Source: Channa striata (taxonomy: Eukaryota; Chordata; Actinopteri; Anabantiformes; Channidae). From it: a stretch of DNA of 64,000 bases. Position numbers and translations under genes: made by a program. The stretch is from contig CM065173.1 in assembly GCA_033026295.1 (NCBI GenBank), positions 12,400,517-12,464,516 of the forward strand, read 5' to 3'. The stretch's first letter is position 1. Every line of letters begins with the position of its first letter. This document shows, in pieces, positions 13,201 to 26,420 of the stretch. The notes under the pieces were generated by a model. That model was not told the DNA's origin and did not search any database. It saw only the letters and a list, made by a program, of their open reading frames with translations.

Positions 13201-16200
13201 GAAATGCAATGCATTGATTCCACATGCTGCCTTTTGTTCTTTAACACTTTTCGTTGAGCCTTTGTATATAGACATAATCAACCTGAATAAGAACTGCTAG
13301 CTCTCTGATTTTAAAAATAAACCTCATCTTTGAAGCTCAATTTACATTGCTGCTGGGTAACTGCCATGTTGCTCACACCGTCAAATGATTAATGGACAAA
13401 CCAGCCAAGAAAGACCCAAAAATTTAAAAATAGACACAATTGAAGTAAGCAAAAAATAACATTTAACACGGTGTAACTGGCATTTTTTTTCTACTGAAAA
13501 TAGCTCCTATTTATCCTAATTAGCTTATGTAAAACATTGAAGTTATGTGCAAAGATGATTTCAGCGAATAGTAATTAGAATTTAATTTCTTGTCAATTTT
13601 GTTCAAAGATCTGTTTTAAATGTATTGTCCACTGATAACAGAAAAATCTGAAGGGTTCCAATCTTCACTTTTCCAGCTTGTGTCTCCAGATATTGACACT
13701 CGAGAAAAAAAAAGCACAAAGTAATCTCAGTGATCTTCCACTTTCTATATGCCCTCTATCTTTTCCCCTTTTTCTTCACAAAAGACAGATTTGAGTTGTT
13801 CAAGTGATAGCTTGAGTGATGGCCATCTTAGGAAATGAAATTTTTTTGCTGAAACTCTGTGCCCTTGAAAGTTAATTCACAAGAACACAGGAGGTATGGT
13901 GGAAAGCGTGAAGGAGAACAGTAATGGGTTTTACTATCTTACTTTGTCAACCTTTCTCTCATTTCTTTCTCTCTGCTATACCATTCATTTGACGTTCACA
14001 GTACATATATCCCATTTTTTGAAGACATGGTGAAGATTTTCCAAATTCATACATCTACATTGTTGTGAAACAACCGAAGTGTTGTGCAGTATTTAAATTA
14101 TGACCCCAACTTCGTGCATAAAGGTGCTCTGATATTAAGTAGACTGAGACTCTATGCTCCTGAATGGCAAAAAACTTGATGCAGTCAGTTCCTACTGATT
14201 TGATACATGCTTTGCATTCAGAAGTAGAGCTAAAACAATTCACTGATTAGATGATTACCAGAAATTGCTAACTATTGTGCTTATGATTTTTCAAGGCCAA
14301 GGTGCCAGAAATTCCTCATTTGGAGCTTGTCAGTTTTAAGGGCTTTGTGTGTCTTGTAAAAATAAACTAACCAACTGTCTTTGGCTTTTGGAAAGTTAGA
14401 CGGACAAAACAAACAATCTGATGACATCCCCTTGGGCTTTAGGAAATTGTAATGGGCATTTTTCAGGATTTTACGACATTTTACGGACCATATGATTAAT
14501 CGACATGGTCTGGTGATATTTCAGTCGCCTCTCTACTTCCCCTTCCATGACTCAGAATCATATTATGAGCTTGCTGAACTAGACATTCACCTTTATATGA
14601 TGGAAGGAGAATGATTTGTGGTCCTGAACCTGAATGTTATGAAACCATGTTGGCCTTCCTCTTTGTTCTCGTGTATTGGGAATTTGTGGGACTTCCTAAT
14701 ACTAATGTAGGAATATAATTGGGAATAATGAAGATAAACTATACATTTTAATGTCAAGGATGTCAAGATTTCCATTTGGACGACATCGTCTGACCAGGTC
14801 AAAGCACTGAAATGTGGTTGCATCTTTACTGTCGATGTGACTTTACAAAGTGATGCTTTGTAGTGATGCTTTGAAGTGCACTAAGCATTTGTGGACATGT
14901 CGCCTATTTGATACCCTTTGATACAAACCCCTCAAGCGGGAAAAAAGCCAACACTTTTTATGATAGACATTTCTTTCACAGACAAGTGTCACAATGTGTA
15001 AGTGGGGATTTGGAGGAAGCCACTGACTCCTTTTAAAGGGAAGGAAAAACAGCATTGGTCATCAGTGACACCACACTATGTGGCACTGATTCACGCTTAT
15101 AACTACCAAATTGTGTGAAGGACCATCAACAAGCAGACAGTCACTAGCACAGACAGGTAAAAGTAACATCGCATCCATCCTGAAGACTCCTGAAGGCTTG
15201 TAGTAATTGAAGACAGCTGCCACAGAAACAGTCCATCCTATCTTTCACTGCGACTTCCTATTGTACAGTGGCCATCCAACATGAGAGCTTGTATGATGCA
15301 TCATCCAGGCAGCTGAGAAAATCACTGTGTGCAGCTCACCCTCCTCCCAGGCTTGTGTGATACCGGGATCAAGAAGTGCACTTAAATAAATGTCTTCTTT
15401 GACCTCTCTCACATCAGCCAGCACATTTTTGAGCTCTCTTAGCAGGAATATGCTAGAGAGCTGCTATCCAAAACGGTACCAAGAACTACCAAAGACCTAG
15501 AGTGCAATGACTCACCTATGTGCTACTGACGTCTGATTTAACTAAGCACATACATTACGTTCACTGATCTGCACACACCTCTCTTCAATAAACGAGAAAG
15601 CAGTGCTCTAAATGCTTGTACATGTGTCCATGTTGTGAAATACTTTTTAGTGCTGTATTCAGTTTTTCTTTATATCTGAAAGGTTATATTTACCATAACT
15701 ACACTCTGCTATGTTCATAGAGCTAAATAGACAGCAAAGTTATTGCTGTGTGTACTTCTGTTACATGTTTGTGAGACGCCAGGAAAGTAACTCTGTCTGA
15801 GATAAATTAAGGGGTTTTTAGACTACAGCAAATACAGTACAAGAGAGTTAATGTGAAATTTCTCTGAAGACAACCATTTCCTTTAATCAACCAGTGTAGA
15901 ACTTGGAAAATGCGTCTCTTTGGCCTATGCTTAATTTTGATGTGTGCAAATACACAAATCTGACAGGAAAAAAAGCATGCAGATTTTATCAGACATCATT
16001 CGTTGGCGCTGTTAACTAGAACACTGCAAACCAATCTTCATTTCTTTGTAGCAGAGCACAGAGAATGTCTCCTTCAAAAGGTGCAAGAACTTATTAGTCT
16101 TAAATAACACTTTGTAAATGGCTACATCAAACATTTATATAACTATAAAAATGCATGCCAGCTTAAAGAAAAATAATATTTCAAATCATTAACAATTATC

Positions 16201-16240
16201 TGGTAGCAAAGAAGCTTTGGAGGGAAAGCAAAATAACATC
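10224..16240. other. Intergenic, no gene seen
   Basis: Openings up to 99 codons lack support. Minor structure: two copies of AGTATAAATCATA at about 12142-12176, and a short GTGATGCTTT tandem at about 14847-14872. The segment at 15160-15380 is somewhat repeat-like, but I cannot assign it to a family. Confidence 0.5.
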
Positions 16241-16560
16241 ACATTTACTACACTTGGACCTCAATGATGTTTCACTTCAAACCCATTTTCCCCGACTGGA
16301 CAGCCAACTGTAACCACAGACTTGAGTAATTGGCCAAAAGTGTCAGTGCTACATCTAAACCTCCCCTTTGTTTACACTCCTCTCCTCTGTTTACAACTCC
16401 TGCAGATGCAATTGCAGCATCGAGTTCTAGGCAGTAATTGCAAGGGGTGAGAGAGCCAAGACTCTCTGCGAGGCACCTAGGTAGCTCAGGGGTGATCCCG
16501 GTCCCTGCAGTTTGGAGTGCTGTCTTCTTGAAAGGGAGGTTAACCTAGACAAGACAGAGT
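16241..16560. promoter_or_regulatory. Candidate non-coding regulatory element
   Basis: A low-repeat stretch with paired AATTGCAGC/GTAATTGCAAGG words near 16410-16444, resembling octamer/POU or C/EBP-type sites, and T-rich CCTTTGTTTAC (forkhead-like) words at 16368 and 16388. Assignment rests on sequence texture only. The end (16480-16560) may instead be a repeat fragment. Confidence 0.2.
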
Positions 16561-17640
16561 CTCTCTTTGCTTTGTGGGAAGCAACAAGGAGGCCAAAGGG
16601 TGCCTCTGTCCACCTACATTACATTCCTTAGACCTAATGGCAAATTGTCAGTATGGAACACACTTCAGCCACAAAATGATGTTTCAGTGACAGAGGCAAA
16701 GGCAAACTCTCTGCCAAAGAGTTTTAAGTTGACTGAGCTGGTCTCATAGTTTATAGCTACTGTTGATTTTTATCACAGTAAATAAAAGGTGTGAAAAAAA
16801 TGCCTGAAGCACTGCCTTGATTCAGTTCAAGTTGTATTGTATGGTCACTATTTTTCCTTTTAATCTCTCTGCATGAAGAAGCACTATTTTATTTAAATTT
16901 GAATTGATTTTACATGTATATTTTTTGCACTCTGTTTATAATATAAAAGTCTTTTTTTTATCCTGTAATTTCTATTCTTAAAACTAAAGTTGGCATAATT
17001 ACAGCCATAATGAATATCTAAGTTCCATTTCAGCTGGCCTCCCAAACAGGTACTATATCCCCCGTGTAACCATTTTAAAGAGATTATTTTTTAAATCAAT
17101 CCATTACATTTCAAGCTGAAGTCATTTGTTTATTTTCTTTCTCATATTAGATTTTAAACTGCTTGTTAGTAGCTGCCATCACTCATCATTCAAGTGATAT
17201 TATGTATGAATTGTCATACTGCCAGCAGTTTTCAAATCACAATTTACTGTACTAAATGTGACTGTTAATTTGTGGTTCAGCTAAAATACACCAGTGCCTG
17301 TTTGCCAGGTTGGGAACATGAAAAGTTATACTAGATTTTAGGCGTCAATGAGTTGGGAGGCTACAGATGGGAGGCTTGTGTAAAAAAATAAAAAAGATAT
17401 CAAACACTGTCTTAACTTTATTTAAATTGTATTTAAAATGTCCTGATAAGGCTACTATATGCCATTTTGGGCAGTATAGAATATTGTTGCAGGCAAAACA
17501 ACTAAAAAAATATGCAAATCTGAGACCTCTCGGGGCTCTCCAGATCACTCTGCAACAAATTTCTCATCTCTCTCTACAGTTTGGTAAAACAAATTAAGTT
17601 CTTAGAGGAGGTAATTTCTACTCCCTCTCTATAATAAAAA
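16561..17640. other. Intergenic, no gene seen
   Basis: AT-rich. The 67- and 76-codon openings at 17345-17597 lie on opposite strands of the same bases and have no family resemblance. Confidence 0.55.
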
Positions 17641-18560
17641 GGTAATGTAGGCACATTCTCAATATCTCTGAATCCCGATTTTACTGCAATGTAATTCTCG
17701 CCCAGTCAAACACCCACAAATTTACAGTGACTCCCAAGCCATTACCTTTGGACGAGATGAACTGTGCTCTAAATGCAGAGTAACACTCCATTACAAAGTC
17801 ACTTCCATTCTGCTGTTTAGTTTTACTTGAGAGCATTTACATGTACGTTAGGTTTAGAAAAAAAAAAACAAATTCATCGGCAGTACAGCCCCTGCAGATG
17901 TTAGGAGAATGTAATGTGATGTGAGATTTTTTTTTTTTTTGTTAAATACTGTGGCAAAATATGAAGCAATCAACCTTTTACTAAACTGTATCGCTAATAA
18001 GCCTGGCTGTATTTAGTGTGCTAGAGAGAGATTACAAAGTCGATCTAGATGCATGTTAATTTTTGCTTTCCTTTGTTTTTCTTATTTTATGACCACATTT
18101 AAACAAACGCTAAATCATGAAACAAGTAATGTGAATATACAAAATGCATTATTTATTAATTGTTGAGTATAAAAAACTGGCTTAGATCTGTTTACCCTTC
18201 CTGTTTGCTAATACTAATTAGACTTCCGTCCTGACACGTGATGAAACATGAATAAAAAAAAGTCAGTACAGCTGTCATCCACTTTTCTACAAGCTACTTT
18301 CTCATCAGCTTTTGCTGTTATTCTCATTTTCTTAACCACACTGCAACTGTCATAGCTTGGCTGTCAATCAGAGAATCACTGTCTTGTCCTATGTAACAAA
18401 CAATCAAATGTCCACTCTGTTTTTGACAGCTCGCTTTCAGTCAGATAACAGCTGTAGACTCTGTTCTGGACTCTGCTTTAATTGAAGCAAATGTCTACAT
18501 TTGAATTAACGCAGTCGCAGTGGCTACTTTAATTAACATGCACATACAATAAAGTTACAG
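17641..18560. promoter_or_regulatory. Candidate conserved non-coding block, homeodomain-like words
   Basis: Dense ATTA/TAAT words (ATGCATTATTTATTAATTG near 18143, GCTAATACTAATTAGAC near 18208) lie in sequence otherwise lacking repeats. This texture is common in developmental enhancers around protocadherin genes. It is a texture-based inference, with no alignment. Confidence 0.2.
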
Positions 18561-19137
18561 TTTAGCAGTTCAAAATAGTGTGTTCATAAATGTGTGTGGA
18601 GCAGCTGGCCAAGTTACGCAGAAGAAGCAACAGAGAGCATTGTACTGGCAAAAGTAGCAAACATATTGAACATTTTCATAAGGCAGAGAGATTATTACAA
18701 GACTAGTGTGACAACCTCCATTGTCAACTGTCAACTTTTTGACAGTATATTAATTTGGGGCCTATTGGTTGCACTTTGACCCAGTCTGCCAAACTTATAA
18801 TTCTAAGATCTGACTCTTTTTTCCTCTCTCTGAAGGACACCATAATTGAAATGGTGCAGCCTTATACCATGTCTACACAGAAAGCATAGCGTGAAAAGCA
18901 TGTTAGCAGAGCAACAGAGCATGATTACATAAGAGCTATTCACGCACAAGTAGAGAACTTTGTTCTAACATTACACCATTATGTTGTTACACCCTATGTG
19001 ATCAGAATATTATTAAAACCATTCCAATAATTTGTGTTTGAAAATTTAATGCAATCTTGTAACACGTTCTAAATATTGTACATTTCACAAAAACTTTAAA
19101 AAAATTAAGTTCAGATGTTTATTTTGCCTACTTATAT

Positions 19138-19393
19138 GTGCAAACAATGCACAAACAAATGCAACCACTTTGGAGGAGTCATTTGCACATTAATGGGGTG
19201 CTGATGTTTGTGCACACAAAATAAAAAATAAAAATTATTTTAAGCATAGACCTATTATGTCAGCGCCCCATTAATGCACAAATAACTAATAAAGTGGTGT
19301 CAACTTGAGAATTAATGAAGCAACATTGTTTGTTTCACTTGCCCAAACTTGCACAAATGATGTGTGGAGTCACTTGGACATTAATGGGGTACT
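19138..19393. repeat. Foldback element with a third direct copy
   Basis: A 27-base core GAGTCATTTGCACATTAATG...GGGTGCT (19176-19202) recurs inverted at 19262-19288 and again directly at 19367-19393, each about 80-88% alike. Homology extends outward: CAAACAATG at 19141 matches inverted CATTGTTTG at 19324-19332, and CCACTTT is shared inside each arm. Between the first two copies lies an A/T-rich spacer (ATAAAAAATAAAAATTATTT). The structure fits a degenerate foldback MITE with a partial neighbour. No transposase is present. Confidence 0.75.
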
Positions 19394-20860
19394 TCCTAGG
19401 CAGGAAATTTTGAAATGTGAGAAAAGAAGAGGAGTAACATTACTGTGATCAGGGACTGATCATAGTCAGGCAAAAATGAATACAGAGTTAACAATTAAAT
19501 GTTGATATACAATACTAAATTAATGCTATACCACCAATGCTCCACAGTGCAAGAAGCAAAACTTCAAAGGGATTAAGATTTGTGGTTTCTGCATAACTTT
19601 ACACGCATCAGAAATTAATCATTAAACTTGGTCAAACTGAAAAAATTAAATCAAGGAGGAGAATTGCTGCAGGTGCTCCACAGATGTATTACCAGATGTC
19701 CTCAAATAATTGACTACATTGTTTTAAATTATTAGAGTTTCACTTTCATTTTATTTCTCCTTGTCCTCTCAGCTCATTGTCTCACATTATACTTCCTCTT
19801 CAATCAACTAGAGTATTCACTATTCCCATCTCTAGCAAAATATATAAACTGGCTGGCTTGAACCTGATTTTTGTTCTCATTATTGATACATACAGAATTA
19901 TAGTGAAACTAGGCTAAACACTGACAAATGTTATACCATGGACCTCAGTACCACTCCCTGTAGGTTTCTGTAGCTTATATGCTTTTGGTGGATTTAAAAC
20001 AGTTTAGGCTGGATAAAGTTTTAGCTGAAACAAACATTAGTTACTGGATTTCTTGTTCAATAGAAAATAAATTGTCAACAGTTTGGATTATCAAATTAAC
20101 TCCATCTTCTATAGTTGGAGGGATTCCCTTTGGAGGGATTTTTTATTTTATTTGGCAATTGCAGTCATAGTCACAGTAGTAGTAGTAAAATACTTAGACA
20201 TCAGCATTTAGTCCAATATGTTTTTCACTGATGAAAAAATGTTACTTGAAGCCTTACAGTCAGTCAAATGGACAAGAAAAATCATTTTATTTTGAAATGA
20301 TTGTATTATATTAAACACTATTAAATAAAAAGTAAACTGTGAAATGGCTAAATACCACGGTGTACAGCACAGACTCTTTATAATCTGGCTGTGTGTACTA
20401 GCAGTATAAATGTCAATGTAAACTGCCACAGTAAAAACTGCAATCATACTATAGCCTTTTCAAACAACACGATTAGGCCGCTAACACTATTAGGAATGTC
20501 AAAAGAGTAAAAGAGCACGCACCCTTAACTTGTGTCAAGTTGCATAATTACATTTAGATGAAATAACCTTACAATCTGAATGACTGCTGCACTCCTCCAC
20601 CACTTCAGCACAGTGCTCCTCCACTCTCAGCAACAAAAAGGTAACAGACCGTCAAAGAGCAACAAGCTGAACTAGCGGCGTAAACTGCAATCACAACACA
20701 GATTGTCAGATATTGAAGAACTCATAATACAACTGGTGTTCATTAGCTATCAAAAGCAGCACCAGTTCCCAACCAGAATACAGCCATGATAAACATCTGG
20801 CAACCCGGGTTTAAATCCAGCACAATAAACAACCATCATCCTGCATCATCCTGCACACAC
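19394..20860. other. Intergenic, no gene seen
   Basis: AT-rich with short openings only (63-79 codons), none with splice context or domain resemblance. Confidence 0.55.
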
Positions 20861-20880
20861 CGAACAGTAAAGTCTTACCT

Positions 20881-21000
20881 TTACACAAGTTTCTTCCTTT
20901 TTCTTCCTTTGACCTTGTGTGTAAACGGAACCATCCCATCGATCACCTCAGGTTGGACTCCAGCAGCAGAGACAGCACAGTCAGTCACTTCTGGGCCCAT
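20881..21000 (-). other. Candidate small ORF ending at a splice donor
   Basis: A 39-codon frame begins MGPEVTDCAVSAAGVQPEVI and ends in a basic tail KGRKRKKLV before TAA. The stop overlaps an excellent donor TAAAG|GTAAGACT (GT at 20878-20877). KGRKRKK resembles a nuclear-localisation cluster. I do not recognise the peptide. The site lies about 900 bases downstream, in the minus direction, of the promoter-like region at 21.2-21.9 kb, so it could be part of a transcript starting there. A stop before an intron would be unusual for a coding mRNA, so a non-coding RNA or decayed exon is equally possible. Confidence 0.2.
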
Positions 21001-21199
21001 GACAGCAATGTAGAGTCAAAGCTGCAAACCTGCTGATGAGGATTTCATAAACACTTCTTGTGGTCAGTTCAGTTTTTTTGGGGGTGGATCACTGGGGAAA
21101 CTTATTGTCCTCTCAGGTCAGAGTCCTCCTGGATGTCTGTCAGCCGTTTTCGTTAGACTTGCAGGGAATTGATGAGTAGCAGCAGCTTCTCTGAGATGC

Positions 21200-21900
21200 T
21201 TTTTTATTAAGACACACTTCCGGATTTGATAAAATCCCATAATAATAATAATTTCCCTGTCTGAAATAGGTGACTTGGAGCTGCTGCAGGGCATATTCCT
21301 CTTGTTCTGACTGCTGGCCCGCCAACTTGCTTCTCATCTTTGCTTTATCTGTCCCACAAGAGCTGTCGTTTACAAGCCCTGCCAAGCAAACACTACTTCC
21401 GCTGCCGATGACAGGCCTGATGCTGGCGCTGGGACTAATGTGTCTGCTCCAACACCACCACTATCTTTGCTGCTGATGTCTGACTGCGGCTACTGTTGGC
21501 AGCGAGGCAAACTGATGACAGAACCTGTTGCTGATAATCCCGCTCCGGAGGTTCTTGTTCCTGCCCTGTGATATTTCCGGTGACACGACGCTGAAATTTG
21601 CGGACTCTGCCAGGATGACTTTCCGCATGCTAATGTTAGCTAAGCATCCATCGCTGTGTGGAACACAGCTGAACTTCCCGGTTACATTGTTATCCAGCAT
21701 ATGGAGACAAAAAAAAATTACAATGTACGCTAAAAAAATGGACGTGAATTAAATTAAATTTTAACACTAATAGTGCTTTTTTTCATCGCTTACTGACTCG
21801 AAAACGCTAATAACGTGGCGCTTTCGGACTTCCCCTATTGGCTGGAAGCTGTAATGACGTAACTAATGGTTACCGTAGGGCATCCCTGTACGACGTGTAT
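21200..21900 (-). promoter_or_regulatory. Candidate CpG-rich, TATA-less promoter
   Basis: About 28 CG dinucleotides lie between 21380 and 21900, against sparse CpG on either side. Seen: a CRE-like TGACGTAA (21855-21862), an inverted CCAAT box ATTGG (21837-21841), and ETS-like ACTTCCGG (21216-21223), ACTTCCGC (21395-21402) and TTTCCGG near 21575. The order CRE, CCAAT, then ETS sites reads best as a minus-strand promoter. Minus-strand openings downstream (21461-21700 and 21140-21385, the latter with MRSKLAGQQSEQEEYALQQL) are unrecognised. No gene is identified. Confidence 0.35.
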
Positions 21901-23610
21901 ATGAAAATATATGATGTTCAGTTATTGTGTTTATCAGCTAATTCCAGTTTTTATTAATCTGCATTAGTTTAGCCCAGATAATTGATTTTTTAAAGCAAGA
22001 AACGGTCACAACAAATATGATTTTTATGTTTCTGCAAGTTTTGAAATTCAATATTATTATTATTGATAATAATAATAACAATAATGAATGTCTGTGTCTG
22101 TGGTTTTCCTTGTTGTTTGTTTGTTTTTTTCTAAAGCTGCATCATTAATTTTTTTTTTTTGGGGGGGCCAGCGAAGGGAATGTATGCACAGTACTGAATA
22201 CATATACAGGCTGTTTATACTGAGGTTTCTGTCAATATTGTCAAATAAATAGCTATTCACAAATATACGGGTAAGTAATTTCAATGAACATTGTACAACA
22301 GTTATATTGTTTGCATTGAGTAAATACAGCTCTCGTGAGACTCTGATATTCTCCGACTGGATAAGACTCGTGGAATATGTTTACAGATGACTGAAGGTTT
22401 ACATCTGATTTGCACAAGGACAAGGTTTACAATCTGATTTACGTTTGGCTGAATGTATTTGTGTTTCATGGACTACGTTTGTGGTTGCTACACTCTCTGT
22501 TCAGCTCCCTGCACACATACAACCAGGTGTATTCAGGAGTGAGTTACGCTACCATTTACTGGTGTATAATGGAGAGCAGAATTTCTCCGTTTAGATAGGG
22601 GCAATTATGTCTACATTTTCTACGATTCAGGGTTTGTTTTATTTTCATTAAGCCTATAACACACAAAACTGTAAAATGCTTGGGATGGCTTAGCCGGATA
22701 AATGTCCTTTGACTATAACACTGTGATGGTTCTTACCTAAAAGAAAGGTTTGCCAAGAGGGAAAAGCGTCTTTGAGATACAAGATAAAGCTATCATTAGC
22801 ATCTCCTTGTATGAGCAGTGACCAAGGATACTGTGCCTCTGAAAACAGCACTTCCTGTGACATTCTTCTGTTTGATTCTCTGCAGTAACCTTGGCCATTG
22901 CCTCAATCACAGAGAATTAATTCCAGTCATGCCACTCCCTCCTCCTCCCCTGAGTTGTATCGGGCCATTGCATCGTACTACTGGCCCTGATTCACCCTGA
23001 ATACCAGCCAAGCCCAACGATTTTCAGGTCCCCAGGCCCCTATTGGTATCTGTCTGCTTCTACTCTCAAAATGGGCCAGCCTTTTGTCTGCACACCCTTT
23101 TTTAGCTGCCAGATTGTGGCAGATTCAGCCCTTTTTTATTTCCATGCTCACAGATAATGTCAAAGTGCAAACATTTTCTTTGCTTAACAACATTCAGTCT
23201 CCATGTGTTGAAATGTTTTACCTTTTTGTAGAGTCCAAATGTATCCATATGACTGAAATATATAGAAATGTAATAAAGAAAAATAAAGAATGCAATCCCG
23301 TTCAGCCTTAAAAATAATATTTATTTAATATTTGCAGCGTGTATCATAGCAATATTCCTCGATAGGGGTTTGAGATGCAGTTAAAGTTTAAAAGTAGAAG
23401 AGAAAGAATAAGTGATCTGGAGCAGCATAATGGCATGTTTTCTGACCAATTTAATGTATTTTTTCTGTCTGGCATGTAGGTCATTGTTGGCCTAAAAACA
23501 AAAACAAGCACACGTTAAGACTATTTAAAGAGGCTCTTTATAATAGGGTCACATAAGAATCTGTTCTGTAAAATTGGTAGTAATTTTACAGGAGCTGTGC
23601 ATCAGTGGAT
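21901..23610. other. Intergenic, no gene seen
   Basis: Contains an ATT/AAT trinucleotide-rich pocket at 22050-22085 and a T11-G8-like homopolymer junction near 22149-22168. No exon supported. Confidence 0.55.
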
Positions 23611-23960
23611 AAATGTACATGCACCAGGCCACCGGGCCCCTTTCTAAGGAGCTTAAGCAATGATAATTGCTCTCAGTCACAATTCAGTATTCAGAGAGCT
23701 AGCAGCAACATCTCACAGCTATTTTGCTTAGTACAGCCATACCCTTAAGCCTGCCTATTCTAAGGACCACGCACTGTAGTAGTGCAACCCAGTATAAGGT
23801 CTGCAGCAATGCCAGGCAGGTAGCCTTATTTCCGCTGCCTCAGCTTTGTAATGCACAATTAATGAGCCATCTCTCATCGCTTAAAAGAGACCTTTTAAAT
23901 AGTGTGGTACTTTCAAGAGCACTCTTATTTGGAGTCTTTTGTCTTGCAACACTGGTCACC
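23611..23960. promoter_or_regulatory. Candidate conserved non-coding element
   Basis: Balanced composition with GCAATGATAATTGCTCTC (near 23657) and GCACAATTAATGAGCC (near 23853), typical of homeodomain-rich enhancers. Inference from texture only. Confidence 0.22.
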
Positions 23961-24559
23961 TAGAGGTTGAAATTTTATAGGTTTTCTCTTTTAGCTGTTG
24001 TACAGTGGCATCTTTATTGGAGACCATGATACTCAGCTCTAAAGGTTTTGATTCATCATAACTGACAGTTACCTCACAGCAAGAAGGTCATGAACCCATC
24101 TTATGTAGTTAGAACATTTATATGTTTCGAATTAAGATGCTCTTTCTATGTTTGTGTGGCTTTCCAACAGTCTGAGGTCTGCACAGTGTACGATCAGTAA
24201 ATTGAATAACCCAAGTGTGTGGCTGTTTGTCTGTATGCAGTATGTTAGCTCCGTGATATACGAGTGGCGTCATGCAATATCTCCTGCAAAATGCGTGGTT
24301 TAGTGTAGGGTCCAGTTCCTGCGGCCATAAGTGAAAGAGGTTTAGCAGATGGATGGATAGATAATTGACAAGTGAGTCAAACAATGCATGTTTTGATCAC
24401 ATGGGTTCAGCTTAAAAGGTCTGTAGAGTTTTTTTCTTTGAAAAGGTTCTTCTTAGTAGTTACAGTATTTTATCTGCAAAATCATGCATATTTTATATCC
24501 ATATGGATTTTTGTCAGGGAGAAATGATATATGTATGTTTATGTAGAGGAATGGTGACT

Positions 24560-24900
24560 GTGAGAAGGTGGGGGTTGAGTCTACAGTGGGAGGCTGTCTT
24601 GGACCAAAGGCATCTGTCTGGGTATGGCTGTAATTGGCTGCAGTGTGGCGTTGTCTCATTAATATGGAGCCCAGGGGAAGGGGACAGCCAACTTCCTCCC
24701 TCTGTGTTTGGTTGTTTGACTGTATCTCCATTGATGCTAAACGCAGTGCTCCCGGGGCACCCTATGCCTGTTGCCTGCTTCGTTAAAACCAAGAAAATGA
24801 ATATTAATGTTATACAGACTGGAAGCTGCAGTAGCAGAAGGGGGTCGTCCGTCTAAAGGCTGTTACCACCGATTTCTGGGTGTACTTAATGGGGTCTATT
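24560..24900. promoter_or_regulatory. Candidate conserved non-coding element
   Basis: Words such as GGCTGTAATTGGCTGCAG (24623) and CTCATTAATATGGAGCCCAG (24656) sit in repeat-free sequence. Several overlapping open frames on both strands (92-120 codons) show stop depletion without any protein resemblance. Confidence 0.22.
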
Positions 24901-26420
24901 CTGGTCTGTCCGATCCTGCAGGAAGCCACGCTCTATTAATATGTAAAGTACTGTTGACACCTTATTTCCCTGTGTACAGCAGGGTGTTGGCACATAGTGG
25001 CCCTAATCAAATGCACAGGACACATATGAAGCTATTAATCACTGACTTCAACATGTTAGAGGTACAGTTACATGTCCTAATTTTCAGTGGCCACATACAC
25101 ACCGCACACAGTTTTGAGAGTGTAAATATATATTTATGGAAGCCACTGGTGCAGGCTGAAGTAAATTGACAAAACTGTGTGTGCACAGACAGCTGGAGTA
25201 GCTCTGCTCCTGCAACCTTGATCTTGGGAAGGCAGTAAATAGTGTCTGTAACCACCTCAGTAACATTTATGACAGCTACCACTGCCTGTTTTCAATTTAC
25301 TTGACACCAGTAACACCAGCAAGCGGACATGTCAATTCATCCATGGTAAACAGCCACAGGCAGCAGCATAATTTACTCTTTATCCAGCTGATGAACTTGC
25401 TGGAAGGACACAGATTACATCAGATTTCTGGGAAATTCTCAAGACACTTTTGAGTCCGTCTGATTTTCTAGCACATCTTTGGATAAGAGGCATAGATCCC
25501 AGAAAGACATTAGACATCTAAAGGAAGCGTTTGACATTTAGGGGCGATTCTTGCTTAAAGTTGGAAAGATTTATATCACTCTGCTAATTGTCCTCTAAAT
25601 TTGGGGCCACAGCCAGGATACTGATACAGTACAGCAGTGGAAAACAGCTAAACAGACTCAGCCTAAATATAAAACTAAAATGATGTAGTTAACAATATAT
25701 TTGTTTAATGTGTTCAAGGAATAAATTGTTGAAATGACACTATCTTTGTTGACTACTATGTGGCTGGGCACGTGACTTCCTGCAGTTGTGCCAGGCTTGG
25801 TGTTTCCTTGCAGGTAGATCGTAGGCTGTCTCATGACTGTGGCTTCGTGTTTCACAGACCAATATGACTAATAACAGATTCTCATCTAACTGTCACCAAG
25901 AGAGTTAACAAGCTTGGTTCCCAAACTGTCAATCTGTTCCTTTAACACCTAGTTGTCCTGTGTGTTTCGAGCTCACAATTTCCATTCAAACTCCAAAATA
26001 CAGCCAGCGCCGGATTTTTTTAGGAAGTGGCTGTGAGTGTTTTTAGAAGCTGGGGCATGTGCTAACCTCAGAAGGTAAAAGATTTGTTTTGGGGCAGTTT
26101 CAAGGGTTTCTTTACATCACGTGAAGCTAGTAGAATGAGGAAAAGTCAACAGTGAATACAGCATTGTTACATAATCAACTATAAACACCTCATTACGCTT
26201 GAGTGAAGAGACTGGCCCCAAACTACTAATGTGTCAGCCCCCCACCAGACTGCTATCTGTTAACAATGAGCTAATGCATTATTAATTATAGAATACATAG
26301 AATTCTCACTAGGGAGCGGCTTGGTATCCTCTGAGCAGAAACCCACAGAGGGACATTCAAGGTCAAATAAAATGGGTTTCTTAGCGAAGTATATAAAGAT
26401 AAAGACACTGGAAAATACCT
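24901..26420. other. Intergenic, no gene seen
   Basis: No supported exon, repeat family or strong motif. Confidence 0.5.

Noticed and set aside
16478..16520. tRNA-like GTAGCTCAGGGGTGATCCCG
   Set aside because: A and B box-like words are almost adjacent, so no tRNA can fold. It may be a short fragment of the 40.7 kb repeat family in reverse, but it is too short to assign.
24503..25282. Several overlapping openings of 91-120 codons
   Set aside because: Five frames on both strands compete for the same bases. None has family resemblance or codon bias I can see.
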